24,976 nt of DNA, from NCBI GenBank assembly GCA_013115125.1, contig JABANN010000502.1:1-24976 (forward strand). The letters run 5' to 3'. Positions 9,678 through 18,755 of the stretch are shown one piece after another (position 1 is the first letter of the stretch; each line of letters opens with the position of its first letter). The translations under genes and the position numbers were made by a program. The stretch is from Perkinsus olseni (taxonomy: Eukaryota > Perkinsozoa > Perkinsida). The notes beneath the pieces were generated by a model, which saw nothing but the letters and a program-made list of their open reading frames with translations, did no database searches and was not told the DNA's origin.

Positions 9678-11692
9678 ATGAATCTGAAACTGAGCGGAGC
9701 GATGCTGTCGGAAAGTGCTTCAACGCGATCATTCTTCATCTGCAGTTTAATCCATGCAATGTCTGGAGGTCCTTCGACGACTGTCTCGCCTCTCACCCTC
9801 ATTCTGAGCGTCATCGCCGGCCTCTATGTTATATGGAACTATCGCGCCCCAACGTGGAGTGCAGTACTGAGGGAGCCGCCCCTCAACTTGACCTCTTCTG
9901 TATCTAGCACGGTTGAAGCCGAAGATACTCTTGAAGAGTGTAGCCGCCGTGCGTTGATTGGTCCTTCTGGAGAGGCTGATGGCCCTCGTGGAAAGAAGGT
10001 TTACATCGACCTCGGAGCCAACGACGGATCTTCTTTAAAATACTTCTTCACCGAGTTTGCACCGGACAAACTGGGAGAGGTGAGTTCACCCTTCGTAGCG
10101 TTCCTTGTGCGTTGGAAGTGGTTAATAACATCATTATAGTATGATCATTACAGCGTAAAGTAATTATGTAGAATCTGTATCATCCAGATTTTGCGAAAGA
10201 ATTACTTAAAAAAATTTTTCCGATTCAAATTAAGGAGGCTCTCAGGTCGAGTCTGCTGGGAAGGCTGTTGCATTCTCTTGAGTACAAATCACCAGATGTG
10301 TCCTGGCGTGGAAGGTTGACCGTCTTGGATCAGACAGGCTTCCTTCCAACGCCTCATCGAACCGACTGCTGGTAGAATTCGTTCTGCTGATCTGCCTGCG
10401 GCTGCTCATTTCGCTGACCGTAGAAGGTCTATTTACTGCGCCTTGATGGTTTACAAGAGTCCACAACTACGCGTATCTTTTGCGTACGCTCGACTGCGAC
10501 CTCGGATGCTCGCTCGTCTTCCTTTCAGCCGTCTGTGAGCTTGAGCGAGTGGGAGGCGTATCTTTTTGATCTCAACCCGTTATGGAAGGACGACCTTCGA
10601 GCTCGATGCGCATCTTTCATCGATTTGGCTCGGTGCGAGGTCATCCTAGCCGGAGCATGGAACAGTACTAAAACGATTGGGTAGTAGGGCTTCGATAGAC
10701 GACGGTACCACTCTTATTCCTTGAGAGAGGGCGAGTGCTGGCCAATCACGAAAGATAGGATCGTCGTGTTCGCGGCGATCTATTTTGAGATCGTACTGAA
10801 TGTCTCTTCAGTATCTAGGAATAGGGCTGATCGACCTCAGGGAAGGCTTCTTAGACTGTGCGGGGCTAGCAGCTTGAGCTCTCGTTGCGAGAGCGCAGTG
10901 AAGGAGGGCACAGTAGAAGCGGAGGCTTTCTTGTTCCATCAAGAGCGATTCGAGGGTCGAGCGTGCAGGCTATAAGAGCGCTATTTTCGATGGTCCGATT
11001 GCACATCTGAGAGTTGTTGACGTTGATGGTACGGCTTGGCAGGTATTTTCATGACTTGACCGTTCATGACCGAGCTGATAGGAAGGACGCCGAGGCGAGA
11101 AAGGACAGGTCGGTTGGAACTAGCCTGTATGACCGGCAATCGATGGAGAGAAAAGAAGGTCCGTGGGGATCGAACCTGGGTGTATTTCACGACTAATGCG
11201 ATGCCCAGCCGTAAGGAGCACATCGCTTCCTTCAAGGAATGGTGCTTGGATGGTGTTAGAAGCCTTGTGGTCACCGGCTTAGGTGAATGGAAGACAGATG
11301 GCTGCGTGGTCGACTTTATTGGATGGGTCAGACGGGTTGTGCTCAACGATCATCGGCAGCAGGTGTTCCTCAAGGTCGATATAGAAGGAGCGGAGTAGTA
11401 CTGGTTTGGCCTCATAGAGGTCGCGGGTTCGATCCCTGAGGTCGGCATTTTTTAAGGTATACAGTTGTACGGGAACTCCTAGATTCGGGCGTACTGAAGG
11501 GCAGAGTCAAATGGGTCGCAATTGAGTGGCACGGCAAGATCGTGAGGAAAATAAAAGGCTGTAAAACGACGTGGATCTCCGCCATTCGGGACGGCACATC
11601 ATTTCGTCTTAGTCGACCACAAGGCTCGTCAGGAGGCGATCATCAATGATCTTAAGGCCCAGGGAGTCGAGTACATTCAATGGGGCTTTTAG
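9678..11692 (+). CDS. FkbM-type methyltransferase with N-terminal membrane anchor, about 6 exons
   Basis: Exons that fit: 9678-10080, 10529-10680, 10759 to about 10950, one ending at 11394 (start unresolved, between about 11236 and 11300), 11457-11560, 11613-11692. Introns 1, 2, 4 and 5 agree in phase; the exon 3/4 junction is not settled. Family signs: KKVYIDLGANDGSSLKYFF (SAM-binding motif I), EWEAYLFDLNPLW, EVILAGAWNSTKTI, GASSLS, VVDFIGWVRRVV, and the diagnostic VFLKVDIEGAEYTVVRELL followed by VKWVAIEWHGKIV and an end VEYIQWGF. FkbM enzymes transfer methyl groups from S-adenosylmethionine, often to sugar or polyketide hydroxyls; the substrate here is unknown. A hydrophobic segment (TLILSVIAGLYVIW) near the N-terminus suggests a type II Golgi/ER anchor. 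The start may be ATG 9678 or, more compact, ATG 9759, directly before the anchor. The 3' end of the gene is duplicated at 14568. Confidence 0.82.
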
Positions 11693-13008
11693 TTATTAGC
11701 GGAGCGAAGCATGTACATGTTGTAATCTTTCCTGTAGCTTTTACCCTTCTTTTGCGTTATATCAGTCCCAGTGTGGCCTCCCCTTGGCGATTCTGTCGTT
11801 TTTCTTTAAATATGATGCTCTCTATTGATCACCGATATTTGTACTGTTGTGGGAAAATACGAGAGCTGACAGTCGCAATGGCGTTCACGACTGGGTCCCA
11901 CAGACCAAGCGTAATCGTTCTTACAGTTTTTATAGACGTCCTATGACCCAGCAGGCAGCGGTGAGGACGAAGGAATGACTACTGACGCTTATGAAGGTTA
12001 TATCGGAAGGGATGGATTTTGGGGCGCGCGACGGTCTCGTTCTTTTTGTAGATGTACACGCTGGGGAAGTTGCTTACTTGCTAGAGCCTTTGGAAGATCG
12101 AAGATTCGATATACTGCTGTTGGTAATCAAAAGGCCGTGGGTTCTATCCCTGCGGACGACGTCAATGCCAGATACTCGTGGTACTGCTCGTAGTATGTTG
12201 TTGCCGAAGGCATCGTCACCGGCGGTATCACCAATTGCCTCAAACACAATATGTGGTAATAAGGCGGTGGTATCTCATTCAAGACGCGGACGAAACGGAT
12301 CCGCTGGGTCTGGCTCCGTTGTCAGCAACTTCAGATAGTCTACGGTATTCTATTGTCCCCCTTTACTCATCGGAAGCGTTCAAAAAACTCGGGGCGAAAA
12401 TTTCGAATACTTTGGTCTTAAAACGAATGGGAGCTGATTTGACTCAGTGTCTCTCAGAGCATGTACGGTTCAAGTTAAAACTCTTAACGAAGTTTCGTGT
12501 CCCTTGGTACACGAGGTGCGCTCTCTGAAAATTAGGCTCCCACGGGCATTCCGAGGAATTCGATAGACGTGCGGACCAGTCCTGAGGTTGGAGCGTCTCG
12601 TCAAAACATTCCCCAGTTCAAGTGGGCCTGGGCAAGTTTGACACCGCACACCAACAAACGCAACTAATGTGTGTAACTAACGCAATGCGCGGTCTGGGGG
12701 AGTTGACGAAGATTTAAATGGGGATGTTCCTTCTACCTGTCAAATACCTAGATACCTAGAATACCTAGGTTACAGCCGAGCTGTCAGCGCGGAGATGAGG
12801 TTCTGTGGTGGTTCCCTGAGACAATTAGTGGTTGCACCGCCAGTGGACGCTCACCGGAGAAAATCTCTCCGAGAGATGTGTTCGCCAAATTGCTCGAGAA
12901 GAACACCTGGGCATCCTGAGCCAAGATTGTTACAACAGTCCTAGGTTGACAATGGACCAATAAGTTTTTGGATGGATGATGCTGCTCGCGGCGTTTGCTG
13001 GAGACAAA
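11693..13008. other. Downstream flank of FkbM, conserved then diverged
   Basis: 11693-12267 matches 14932-15505 closely, with short indels, although no firm gene is present. A frame reading VDVHAGEVAYLLEPLEDRRF stays open in both copies, but so does the opposite strand, so coding is not shown. It contains a T-arm-like GGTTCTATCCC at 12140. 12268-12950 resembles 15506-16510 only in patches. A frame at 12178-12528 (plus) is open but unrecognised. An 8-base TACCTAGA-type triple repeat lies near 12747-12770. Confidence 0.5.
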
Positions 13009-13809
13009 CTACTGAACTCGAGAGAGAGCTCGTGTACGTCCTCCGACAGTCACAAAGATCGTATCCTTAGTAATGAAGGTGACCTGTAACAGATCGGTGT
13101 CCTGTACACCGGCCGTGGGGCAATCAGACTGTACCATCTGGGTAAGTGCATATGGCGGAGTGAGTCCTATCGACCTCACATTGTAGGGCATACCCCAGTC
13201 GGGTCGAGTGAGCTTGAACACGAAACGGGGAGTAATGCTGCCGCCGTCACACAAAGCCTGTATACCCACAGCACCAGTCGAATGAACGCGATAACTGAGC
13301 CTTAGGTGAGGAGCCTTGGTCTCGTAGTACTCGAACTCACCGGGAATGAACGGGTATGGGACCCTCTTGAACTCGATCGTGTCCTTACGGAAGCTGGTGA
13401 TGAGGGTGTCATCGGCCGTGTAAGTCAAAGTGGTCAAGTCTCCAGTCTGGATACCAGCCAGAGGCTCGTCAGCCCCCGCCACGCCAACCTGTTGTAGTTA
13501 ATACGTAATAGCCTTATACCAAGCCCCAACGCTGGCCCCGCTGAAGTTGACGGCGTAGGTGTTATCTCTGATCTTCGAGAGGGGGTATAGTCCGTAGTAA
13601 TTGCCCAGGTGACGGGGAGGTGTCCCTGGTGGGGACCCGGGTGGAGGGGGAGCCGTCGAGGTGAACCCGAAAAAAATTTGACCCTTTTCGTTCATCACGA
13701 AGGTAATGTTGTAGACCGCACCTCTGTGGACAAAGTTGCCGAAAGGCTGAGCCGTAGTGATGACCAGAAGTTGAGCGGAGATGAGCCAAGTTGAGATGAA
13801 GTTCATCAT
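13009..13809 (-). pseudogene. Secreted proline-rich protein, copy 1, interrupted by one in-frame stop
   Basis: Exactly the same length as copy 2 (801 bases, 267 codons) with no indel, but codon CAA (Gln) of copy 2 is TAA here at 13500-13498, splitting the frame after AWYKAITY. The rest stays open to a shared stop at 13009. Same layout as copy 2: signal peptide (MMNFISTWLISAQLLVITTA), an N-glycosylation-type YNIT site, a proline block (APPPPGSPPGTPPRHLG) and a long C-terminal domain with two cysteines. By my count the last 155 or so residues differ at about 15 positions from copy 2, while the N-terminal part differs at roughly a third of positions. It may be a very young pseudogene, a polymorphic null allele, a sequencing error, or a gene with stop read-through (the stop is followed by CTA). 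Family unknown. Confidence 0.75.
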
Positions 13810-14447
13810 TGAGAGACTGGGTGAGAGGCCGGTTAACAAAGGCTGAAGCGAGTTCACCGAGTATTGGAGGGATCGGACTCTTCGCTGGCCATGTAGAGAA
13901 CGCGAGGGTGGCCGTTGGATCAAACTCGAAGTGACTATGGATATGAATAAGTCTGGACTAGGGAAATGAGATAATATGCCCGATGGTCTAACCCACTCAC
14001 CTTGAGTGACTCAAGCGAGTACTTTGCACGCATGCCCACGTTCCTAGCTGGATCGTCACATCCCGGGACACAGTTGACCACCGGGCTGGTCTCCTGTGGG
14101 CCTCTACCGATCACCAGGAGTCTGCGAAGACGCACGACAGGGGAGTGACACTTTCTTCGAAGTAGTCCTGGAATGGTCCTCAAGGAAAGAAAACTACTGG
14201 TCTCCTGAGATATCGTGTTTTCAACAGGGATGAGGACAGGTGACACACTCGATGACATGAGGGTCGATGACATGGTTCTTGGCTAGCTTTTTGGCTCAAA
14301 GCTGCGGGCCTGCCTTTCTTTCTCTGAGCAGCTTTTGCTCTACTTTCTTGCATCTTCGGTCCTCTAGAGAGCGCATGGAACTCCTGTGACCAGAGTTTCG
14401 AGTTGGAGTATCAACCCCAGGCTTCCTTCCAACTTCTAATTGCCCCA
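13810..14447. other. Upstream region of copy 1 secreted gene
   Basis: 13810-13865 matches the upstream region of copy 2 (17377-17430), as expected for shared 5' UTR and promoter. Beyond that the two units look unrelated. A 112-codon minus-strand frame at 13935-14273 is open and is followed by a good donor-like CTCAAG|GTGAGT at about 14003, but no partner exon or domain was found. Confidence 0.4.
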
Positions 14448-14556
14448 TGAATTCCGTTATTCTCTCTTGATCCGAGACGGTGAGGTTCGCGAACGTTATC
14501 GCTCTCGAGCGGGAATGCAGGGAAAGGCTTATTTACCGAGGAGCCTTCGCACTTTC
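14448..14556. repeat. Tail repeat, copy A (109 bp)
   Basis: Shares TGATCCGAG.CGGTGAGGTTCGCGAACGTT in pieces and then GAAAGGCTTATTTAC and GAGGAGCCTTCGCACTTTC with copy B at 18178-18285. It includes the 10-bp palindrome GTTCGCGAAC, conserved in both. It ends 12 bases before the breakpoint where unit 2 begins. Confidence 0.88.
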
Positions 14557-14567
14557 GATCACCCATG

Positions 14568-14931
14568 AACGATCATCGGCAGCAGGTGTTCCTCAAGGTC
14601 GATAACATCGACCGATATAGAAGGGGCGGAGTAGTACTGGTTTGGCCTCGTAGAAGTCGCGGGTACGATCCCGGAGGGTGGTATTTTTCAAGTTCCCGTA
14701 CAGTTGTACGGGGACTCCTAGATTCGGGCGTACTGAAGGGTGGAGTGAAATGGGTCGCCATTGGGTGGCACGGCAAAATCGTGGGGAAAATACAAGGGTG
14801 TAAGACGACGTGGATCTCCGCCATTCCGGATGGCAAGTGATCTCATCTTAGTCGACCACAAGGCTCGTCAGGAGGCGATCATCAATGATCTTAAGGCCCA
14901 GGGAGTCGAGTACATTCAATGGGGCTTTTAG
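14568..14931 (+). pseudogene. Truncated duplicate of the FkbM methyltransferase 3' end
   Basis: Corresponds to 11344-11692 of the intact gene: part of exon 4, exon 5 and exon 6. The first three exons and the SAM-binding motif are missing. Exon 4 carries a 13-base insertion right after FLKVD that shifts the frame and destroys the VDIEGAE motif. The conserved WVAIEWHG has become WVAIGWHG. Exon 6 (80 bases) is identical to the intact copy. The breakpoint happens to place an ATG (14565) in frame with the first 12 codons, but the product would lack all catalytic parts. It has a donor-like GTAAGA for the last intron that is better than in the parent gene. Confidence 0.85.
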
Positions 14932-16575
14932 TTATTAGCGGAGCGAAGCATGTACATGTTGTAATCTTTTCTGTAGCTTTTACCCTTCTTTTGCGTTATA
15001 TCAGTCCCAGTGTGGCCTCCCCTTGGCGATTCTGTTGTTTTTCTTTAAATATGATGCTCTCTATTGATCACCGATATTTGTACTGTTGTGGGAAAATACG
15101 AGAGCTGAGAGTCGCAATGGCGTTCACGACTGGGGTCCCACAGACCAAGCGTAATCGTTCTTACAGTTTTTATAGAAGTCCTATGACCCAGCCGGCATCG
15201 GTGAGGACGAAGGAATGACTACTGACGCTTATGAAGGTTATATCGGAGGGGATGGTTTTTGGGGCGCGCGACGGTTGCGTTTTCTTGTAGATGTACACGC
15301 TGGGGAAGTTGCTTACTTGCTAGAGCCTTTGGAAGATCGAAGATTCGATATACTGCTGTTGGTAATCAAAAGACCGTGGGTTCCATCCCTGCGGACGACG
15401 TCAATGCCAGATACTCGTGGTACTGCTCGTAGTATGTTGTTGCCGAAGGCATCGTCACCGGCGGTATCACCAACTACCTCAAACACAATATGTGGTAATA
15501 AGGGGGTGTTCTTCCAAAAACATGTACGAAGCAAATTAGCCCAACCCGGCTCGGTTATCGGGTGGACTGGATCTTGTAGGGGCGTTTCGCTCGCTGTTCG
15601 TCGTTAGAATAGTCTCCGAAATTTGAAGACAAAAATCTTGACGGTTTTGGTCAGAAAAACGACTCACCAGGGAGCTGAACCAACCCTTTCATAGCAAACG
15701 TCTTCGTTGCAGAGAATTTTGGGGCCTTCAAGGCGCGCCCTTTGAGGGATATGCTCCTAAGCGCCACCATATGAGTTGGAATGGTAGACGAGCAGCCCAT
15801 TCAGGCCCGGGAACGCTTTAGTTCATCGAAGCTTTTCCCGTGCAAGTTTGGCACTATACTGTGCAGCAGGGAAGGGACAAACACAACAAATTCGGGAGGG
15901 AAAAAATATCGAAAAATCGCTGTTGCTAGAAATTTGTTGCACAGCATACCTGGGCGAGCGCGACAAGGCATATCAGAGGGTTGCGCAGCCTCGTGGTTGC
16001 TATTTTGACGGAGCTGTCGATGATGCAAGCCAATATGGCGTGTGCCAGTTGGAATGAGCTCTTTTCGGAACGACCCAGAGGTATAGATAACTAACGCAAC
16101 CCCGCGCCTTGGGAAAAGATGACGCAGAACAGATGTGACGAAAAAGATTTTCCATACAAGGCTGATTGCCGACAGACTACACTCCTTTGGAGTTTCTTGC
16201 CTCCTGGTTGTTCCCGGGGCCAGCGCTACTCGAGGCTCACTGGGAAGATAAGTCGATCGAACAAACACCTTGGGAGCCGAGATGAGGAGACTATGCGATA
16301 GGGCCGGTGTAGAAGGCGAGTTGGGGTGAGATCCGTGGATATGCGTGAAAAAGAAATGACGATATCTCGGGACCCAACTGGCTCAGCCAGTCTGGCTGGT
16401 TGAGTAGCACTACACGCCACGAGGTAATAGTATCAAAATGAGCCAGCTTACTGGCAGAGAAGAGCTAAGCTTTGAGGTTGACGACGTTGACGAGTCGACC
16501 GAAAGACGAGAGTTGGCAATAGACCAATAAGTTTTTGGATAGATGATGCCACTCGCGGCGTTTGCTGGAGACAAA
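14932..16575. other. Flank and spacer of unit 2
   Basis: 14932-15505 is the near-identical copy of 11693-12267. 15506-16510 has no firm gene; overlapping frames on both strands (15801-16268 minus, 15781-16008 plus) lack family features, and parts resemble 12280-12720 in short patches such as CTAACGCAA. From about 16525 the sequence again matches unit 1 (GACCAATAAGTTTTTGGAT), in the 3' flank of the secreted-protein gene. Confidence 0.45.
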
Positions 16576-17376
16576 CTACTGAACTCGAGAGAGAGCTCGT
16601 GTGCGTTCTCCGACAGTGACAAAGATCGTATCCTTAGTAATGAAGGTGACCTGTAACAGATCGGTGCTCTGTACACCGGCCGTGGGGCAATCAGACTGTA
16701 CCATCTGGGTAAGTGCATATGGCGGAGTGAGTCCTACGGACCTCACATTGTAGGGCATACCCCAGTCGGGTCGAGTGAGCTTGAAGACGAAACGGGGAGT
16801 AATGCTGCCGCCGTCACACGAAGCCTGTATACCCACAGCACCAGTCGAATAAACGCGATAGCTGAGCCTTAGGTGAGGATCCTCGGTCCCGTAGTGCTCG
16901 AACTCACCGGGAATGAGGGGGTATGGAACCCTCTTGAACTCGATCACCTCGTTACGGAAGTTGGTGGTGAGGGTGTCATCGGCCGTGTAAGTCAAAGTGG
17001 TCAAGTCTCCAGTCTGGATACCAGCGAGTGGCTCATCAGCCTTCGCGTCGCCAGCCTCTTGTAGTTGAAACTTAATGGACTCATACCAGGACATAACGCT
17101 GATCCTGCTGAGGTCGAAGCCGTAGGTATTGTCTCCGGCCGTCGAGAGGGGGTGTGGTCCGAAGTGATTCCCCAGGTGGCGGGGAGGAGTCCCTGGTGGG
17201 GACCCGGGTGGAGGAGGAGCTGTCGAAGCGAAACCAAACAAAGCTTGACCTTGCTCGTCTACTCTGTAAGTTATGTTGTAGACCCCACTTCTGTGGACGA
17301 AGTTACCGTAAGGCTGAGCTGTAGTGATGACCAGAAGTTGAGCGGGGATAAGCCAAGTTGAGATGAAGTTCATCAT
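16576..17376 (-). CDS. Secreted proline-rich protein of unknown family, copy 2 (intact)
   Basis: A single-exon frame of 266 aa. Residues 1-20 form a signal peptide (MMNFISTWLIPAQLLVITTA). The N-terminal part has NFVHRSGVYNITYRVDEQGQ with a likely N-glycosylation site, then a proline-rich linker (APPPPGSPPGTPPRHLG) that is unchanged between the two copies. The C-terminal domain begins near GIQTGDLTTLTYTADDTL, is rich in beta-forming residues, and contains two cysteines (SCDGG and SDCPTAG) that could form one disulfide bond. It ends VTVGERTRALSRVQ. No known domain is recognised; I would call it a lineage-specific secreted family. It faces the FkbM relic tail to tail, an arrangement repeated in unit 1. 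Start chosen at the first of two Met codons because the signal peptide follows. Confidence 0.8.
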   Translation of the reverse strand: MMNFISTWLIPAQLLVITTAQPYGNFVHRSGVYNITYRVDEQGQALFGFASTAPPPPGSPPGTPPRHLGNHFGPHPLSTAGDNTYGFDLSRISVMSWYESIKFQLQEAGDAKADEPLAGIQTGDLTTLTYTADDTLTTNFRNEVIEFKRVPYPLIPGEFEHYGTEDPHLRLSYRVYSTGAVGIQASCDGGSITPRFVFKLTRPDWGMPYNVRSVGLTPPYALTQMVQSDCPTAGVQSTDLLQVTFITKDTIFVTVGERTRALSRVQ

Positions 17377-18177
17377 TGGGAGATTGAGTTAAAGACCAGT
17401 TTCAAAGAAGATGAGGCGAGTTTACTGAGCTAGCGTAGCTCCTCTTAGCTAGGCTCGGCGATGCCTCGGAATGCGATAGGCATTCAATGGGGACCCCAAT
17501 CTGGAGCGCTGTCGACTGGCACGGTTGTCGCCGTCGACTGGCGCGGTGATCGATTTGATGATGATCGATTTCAGCTATCAGCACGTGAACGCATATTCCC
17601 CCTCGTGAGGCCTTTATCAGTTCCGTTGCATACTGATATCATTGACTGGCGGCACGTCGGTGTTGCGCTAGTACGGGACGCTCGCATTGATGACTTGATT
17701 ATTGTGATTCGCAAAGGGAAGACTACCATGAGACAGTATGCAGTATGCAGGCTGCGGTGGACGAACTTCGCGAGTGCCGAATCGTGATACCCCGAAGGCT
17801 TCTGCCAATCGGCCCTTTGGCGCTTGCTCATATGATCAGCTAGCTTGGGTGGGCAAGGCTTGGGCGTTCATCGTTCGCTTGGAAGTGTCCTTTTTGGCAC
17901 GCGGAGAAGGCCACGTTGGGTGGCCACTGGCCAGTGGCCACACTGTGATTGGTTGGGCGAGGTTGATCCTTGCACGAATGTCACTCGTTTGCAGCCACTG
18001 CGGGGCTCCTCCGGCCTGGCCTTCATCTGAGCAACCCGACCTTTCAACCAACCTTCGTGTTCCACGTATTGAGACTGAGGTTTTGAAGGACTGCTGTGGC
18101 GTAAATGAGGCATGAATGATCGAAGTTTCAAGGCTCAGGTGGCGCACCAAACTCAGGCTTTCAGCTGGCGTGCCACG
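17377..18177. other. Spacer upstream of copy 2 secreted gene
   Basis: The first 55 or so bases match the 5' region of copy 1. A plus-strand frame at 17461-17787 (108 codons, containing VVAVDWRGDRFDDDRFQLSA) is open without a recognised domain. 17738-18115 is open on both strands, and the 22-bp palindrome at 17920-17941 lies within it. I see no phase-supported splice structure. Confidence 0.4.
17920..17941. repeat. Perfect 22-bp palindrome
   Basis: Built from GTGGCCACTGG and its reverse complement with no spacer; internally it is TGGCCA-rich and almost a triple of that hexamer. Confidence 0.97.
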
Positions 18178-18285
18178 TGAGTTCCGTCATTCTCGATTGA
18201 TCCGAGTCGGTGAGGTTCGCGAACGTTGTCATTCTCGCGCGGTTATCATGGAAAGGCTTATTTACTGAGGAGCCTTCGCACTTTC
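18178..18285. repeat. Tail repeat, copy B (108 bp)
   Basis: Counterpart of 14448-14556, with about 15 substitutions and small indels. It marks the right end of the duplicated unit; six bases later an 11-bp inverted repeat begins. Confidence 0.88.
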
Positions 18286-18290
18286 TACAG

Positions 18291-18340
18291 TATCAGACAT
18301 CATAACAAGTCTTAATTGAGCTGCCTTTAGATGTCTGATA
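18291..18340. repeat. Inverted repeat, 11-bp perfect arms
   Basis: Left arm TATCAGACATC at 18291-18301, right arm GATGTCTGATA at 18330-18340, 28-base spacer. The right arm contains the ATG (18331) of the following small gene, so in mRNA the start codon would sit in a stem. Confidence 0.93.
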
Positions 18341-18755
18341 GAACGTGGGAAGGCTCCGGCGAGTCGCTGGAGGGGCCGCGGGACAAGCGATATGCCACCA
18401 CAGAATTAGCTGATGAGTCGATGTATGCCACATGAATCGGCGGACAGTTATCAGCATCAGCTGATATCTTCATTGTTTGTAGATCCTGCACGGTGGGCCG
18501 CCGCGGGAACCGAGTGGGGGGCAAGAAAACATCTACTCAGTAAGAAGAGGGCCTCTCACAGACCGTTGGTGTTTCTATCGTTCAAGCATCGTCTTGTTCC
18601 GGCCAATGGGCTCTTCTCGGTTATCTATGGTTATCTCGCCGCGCGAGTTGCCATTTGTCTTGAACAGCAGAGCGTATCTTTGGCAGGGTCCCCGAGCGCT
18701 CCCTCCAGGCTTCGACCCTAATGCACGGCCACCGCCCTTCAACCCCCAGTATTGA
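18331..18755 (+). CDS. Small uncharacterised protein with proline-rich tail, 3 exons
   Basis: Exons 18331-18422, 18483-18539 and 18587-18755 join in phase through introns of 60 and 47 bases (GTATGC...TTTGTAG, GTAAGA...GTTCAAG), giving 105 aa. The protein starts MSDRTWEGSGESLEGPRDKR, becomes basic and Ser/Thr-rich (RRGNRVGGKKTSTH), then has a compact hydrophobic part (IVLFRPMGSSRLSMVISPRE, LPFVLNSRAYLWQ) and ends GFDPNARPPPFNPQY. Internal coherence of all three frames plus matching phases is the evidence; no domain is recognised. A different frame over the same bases is also open (18413-18721) but has no clean start and ignores the splice sites. The ATG lies within an inverted repeat, which may affect translation. 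Confidence 0.6.

Larger units (their letters stand above)
11344..14556. repeat. Tandem segmental duplication, unit 1
   Basis: Begins inside exon 4 of the FkbM gene (AACGATCATCGG) and runs through the FkbM 3' end, its downstream flank, the secreted-protein gene copy 1 (minus) and the tail repeat. Sequence matching unit 2 is near-identical in 11613-12267, clear in 12950-13850, and weak or diverged between. Confidence 0.85.
14568..18285. repeat. Tandem segmental duplication, unit 2
   Basis: Same order as unit 1: FkbM 3' part (14568-14931), flank (14932-15505), diverged spacer, secreted-protein gene copy 2 (16576-17376, minus), spacer, tail repeat (18178-18285). It is about 500 bases longer than unit 1, mainly from differences in the two diverged spacers. 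Confidence 0.82.

Noticed and set aside
10242-10466. Minus-strand ORF inside FkbM intron 1
   Set aside because: It lies within the 10081-10528 intron, has no domain and no upstream support.
11395-11456. A tRNA gene with T-run terminator in the FkbM intron
   Set aside because: The interval is a 62-base intron whose removal yields the conserved EGAEYTVVRELL reading; acceptor and anticodon stems are missing.
13498-13500. Reassignment of TAA to Gln (ciliate-like code)
   Set aside because: Other genes here (for example the unspliced frame checks and terminal TAG/TGA/TAA stops) fit the standard code; a single site is better explained by mutation or read-through.
18413-18721. 102-codon unspliced plus frame
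   Set aside because: It starts from a non-ATG-like context and ignores two clean introns; the spliced 105-aa model joins three coherent exons in phase.
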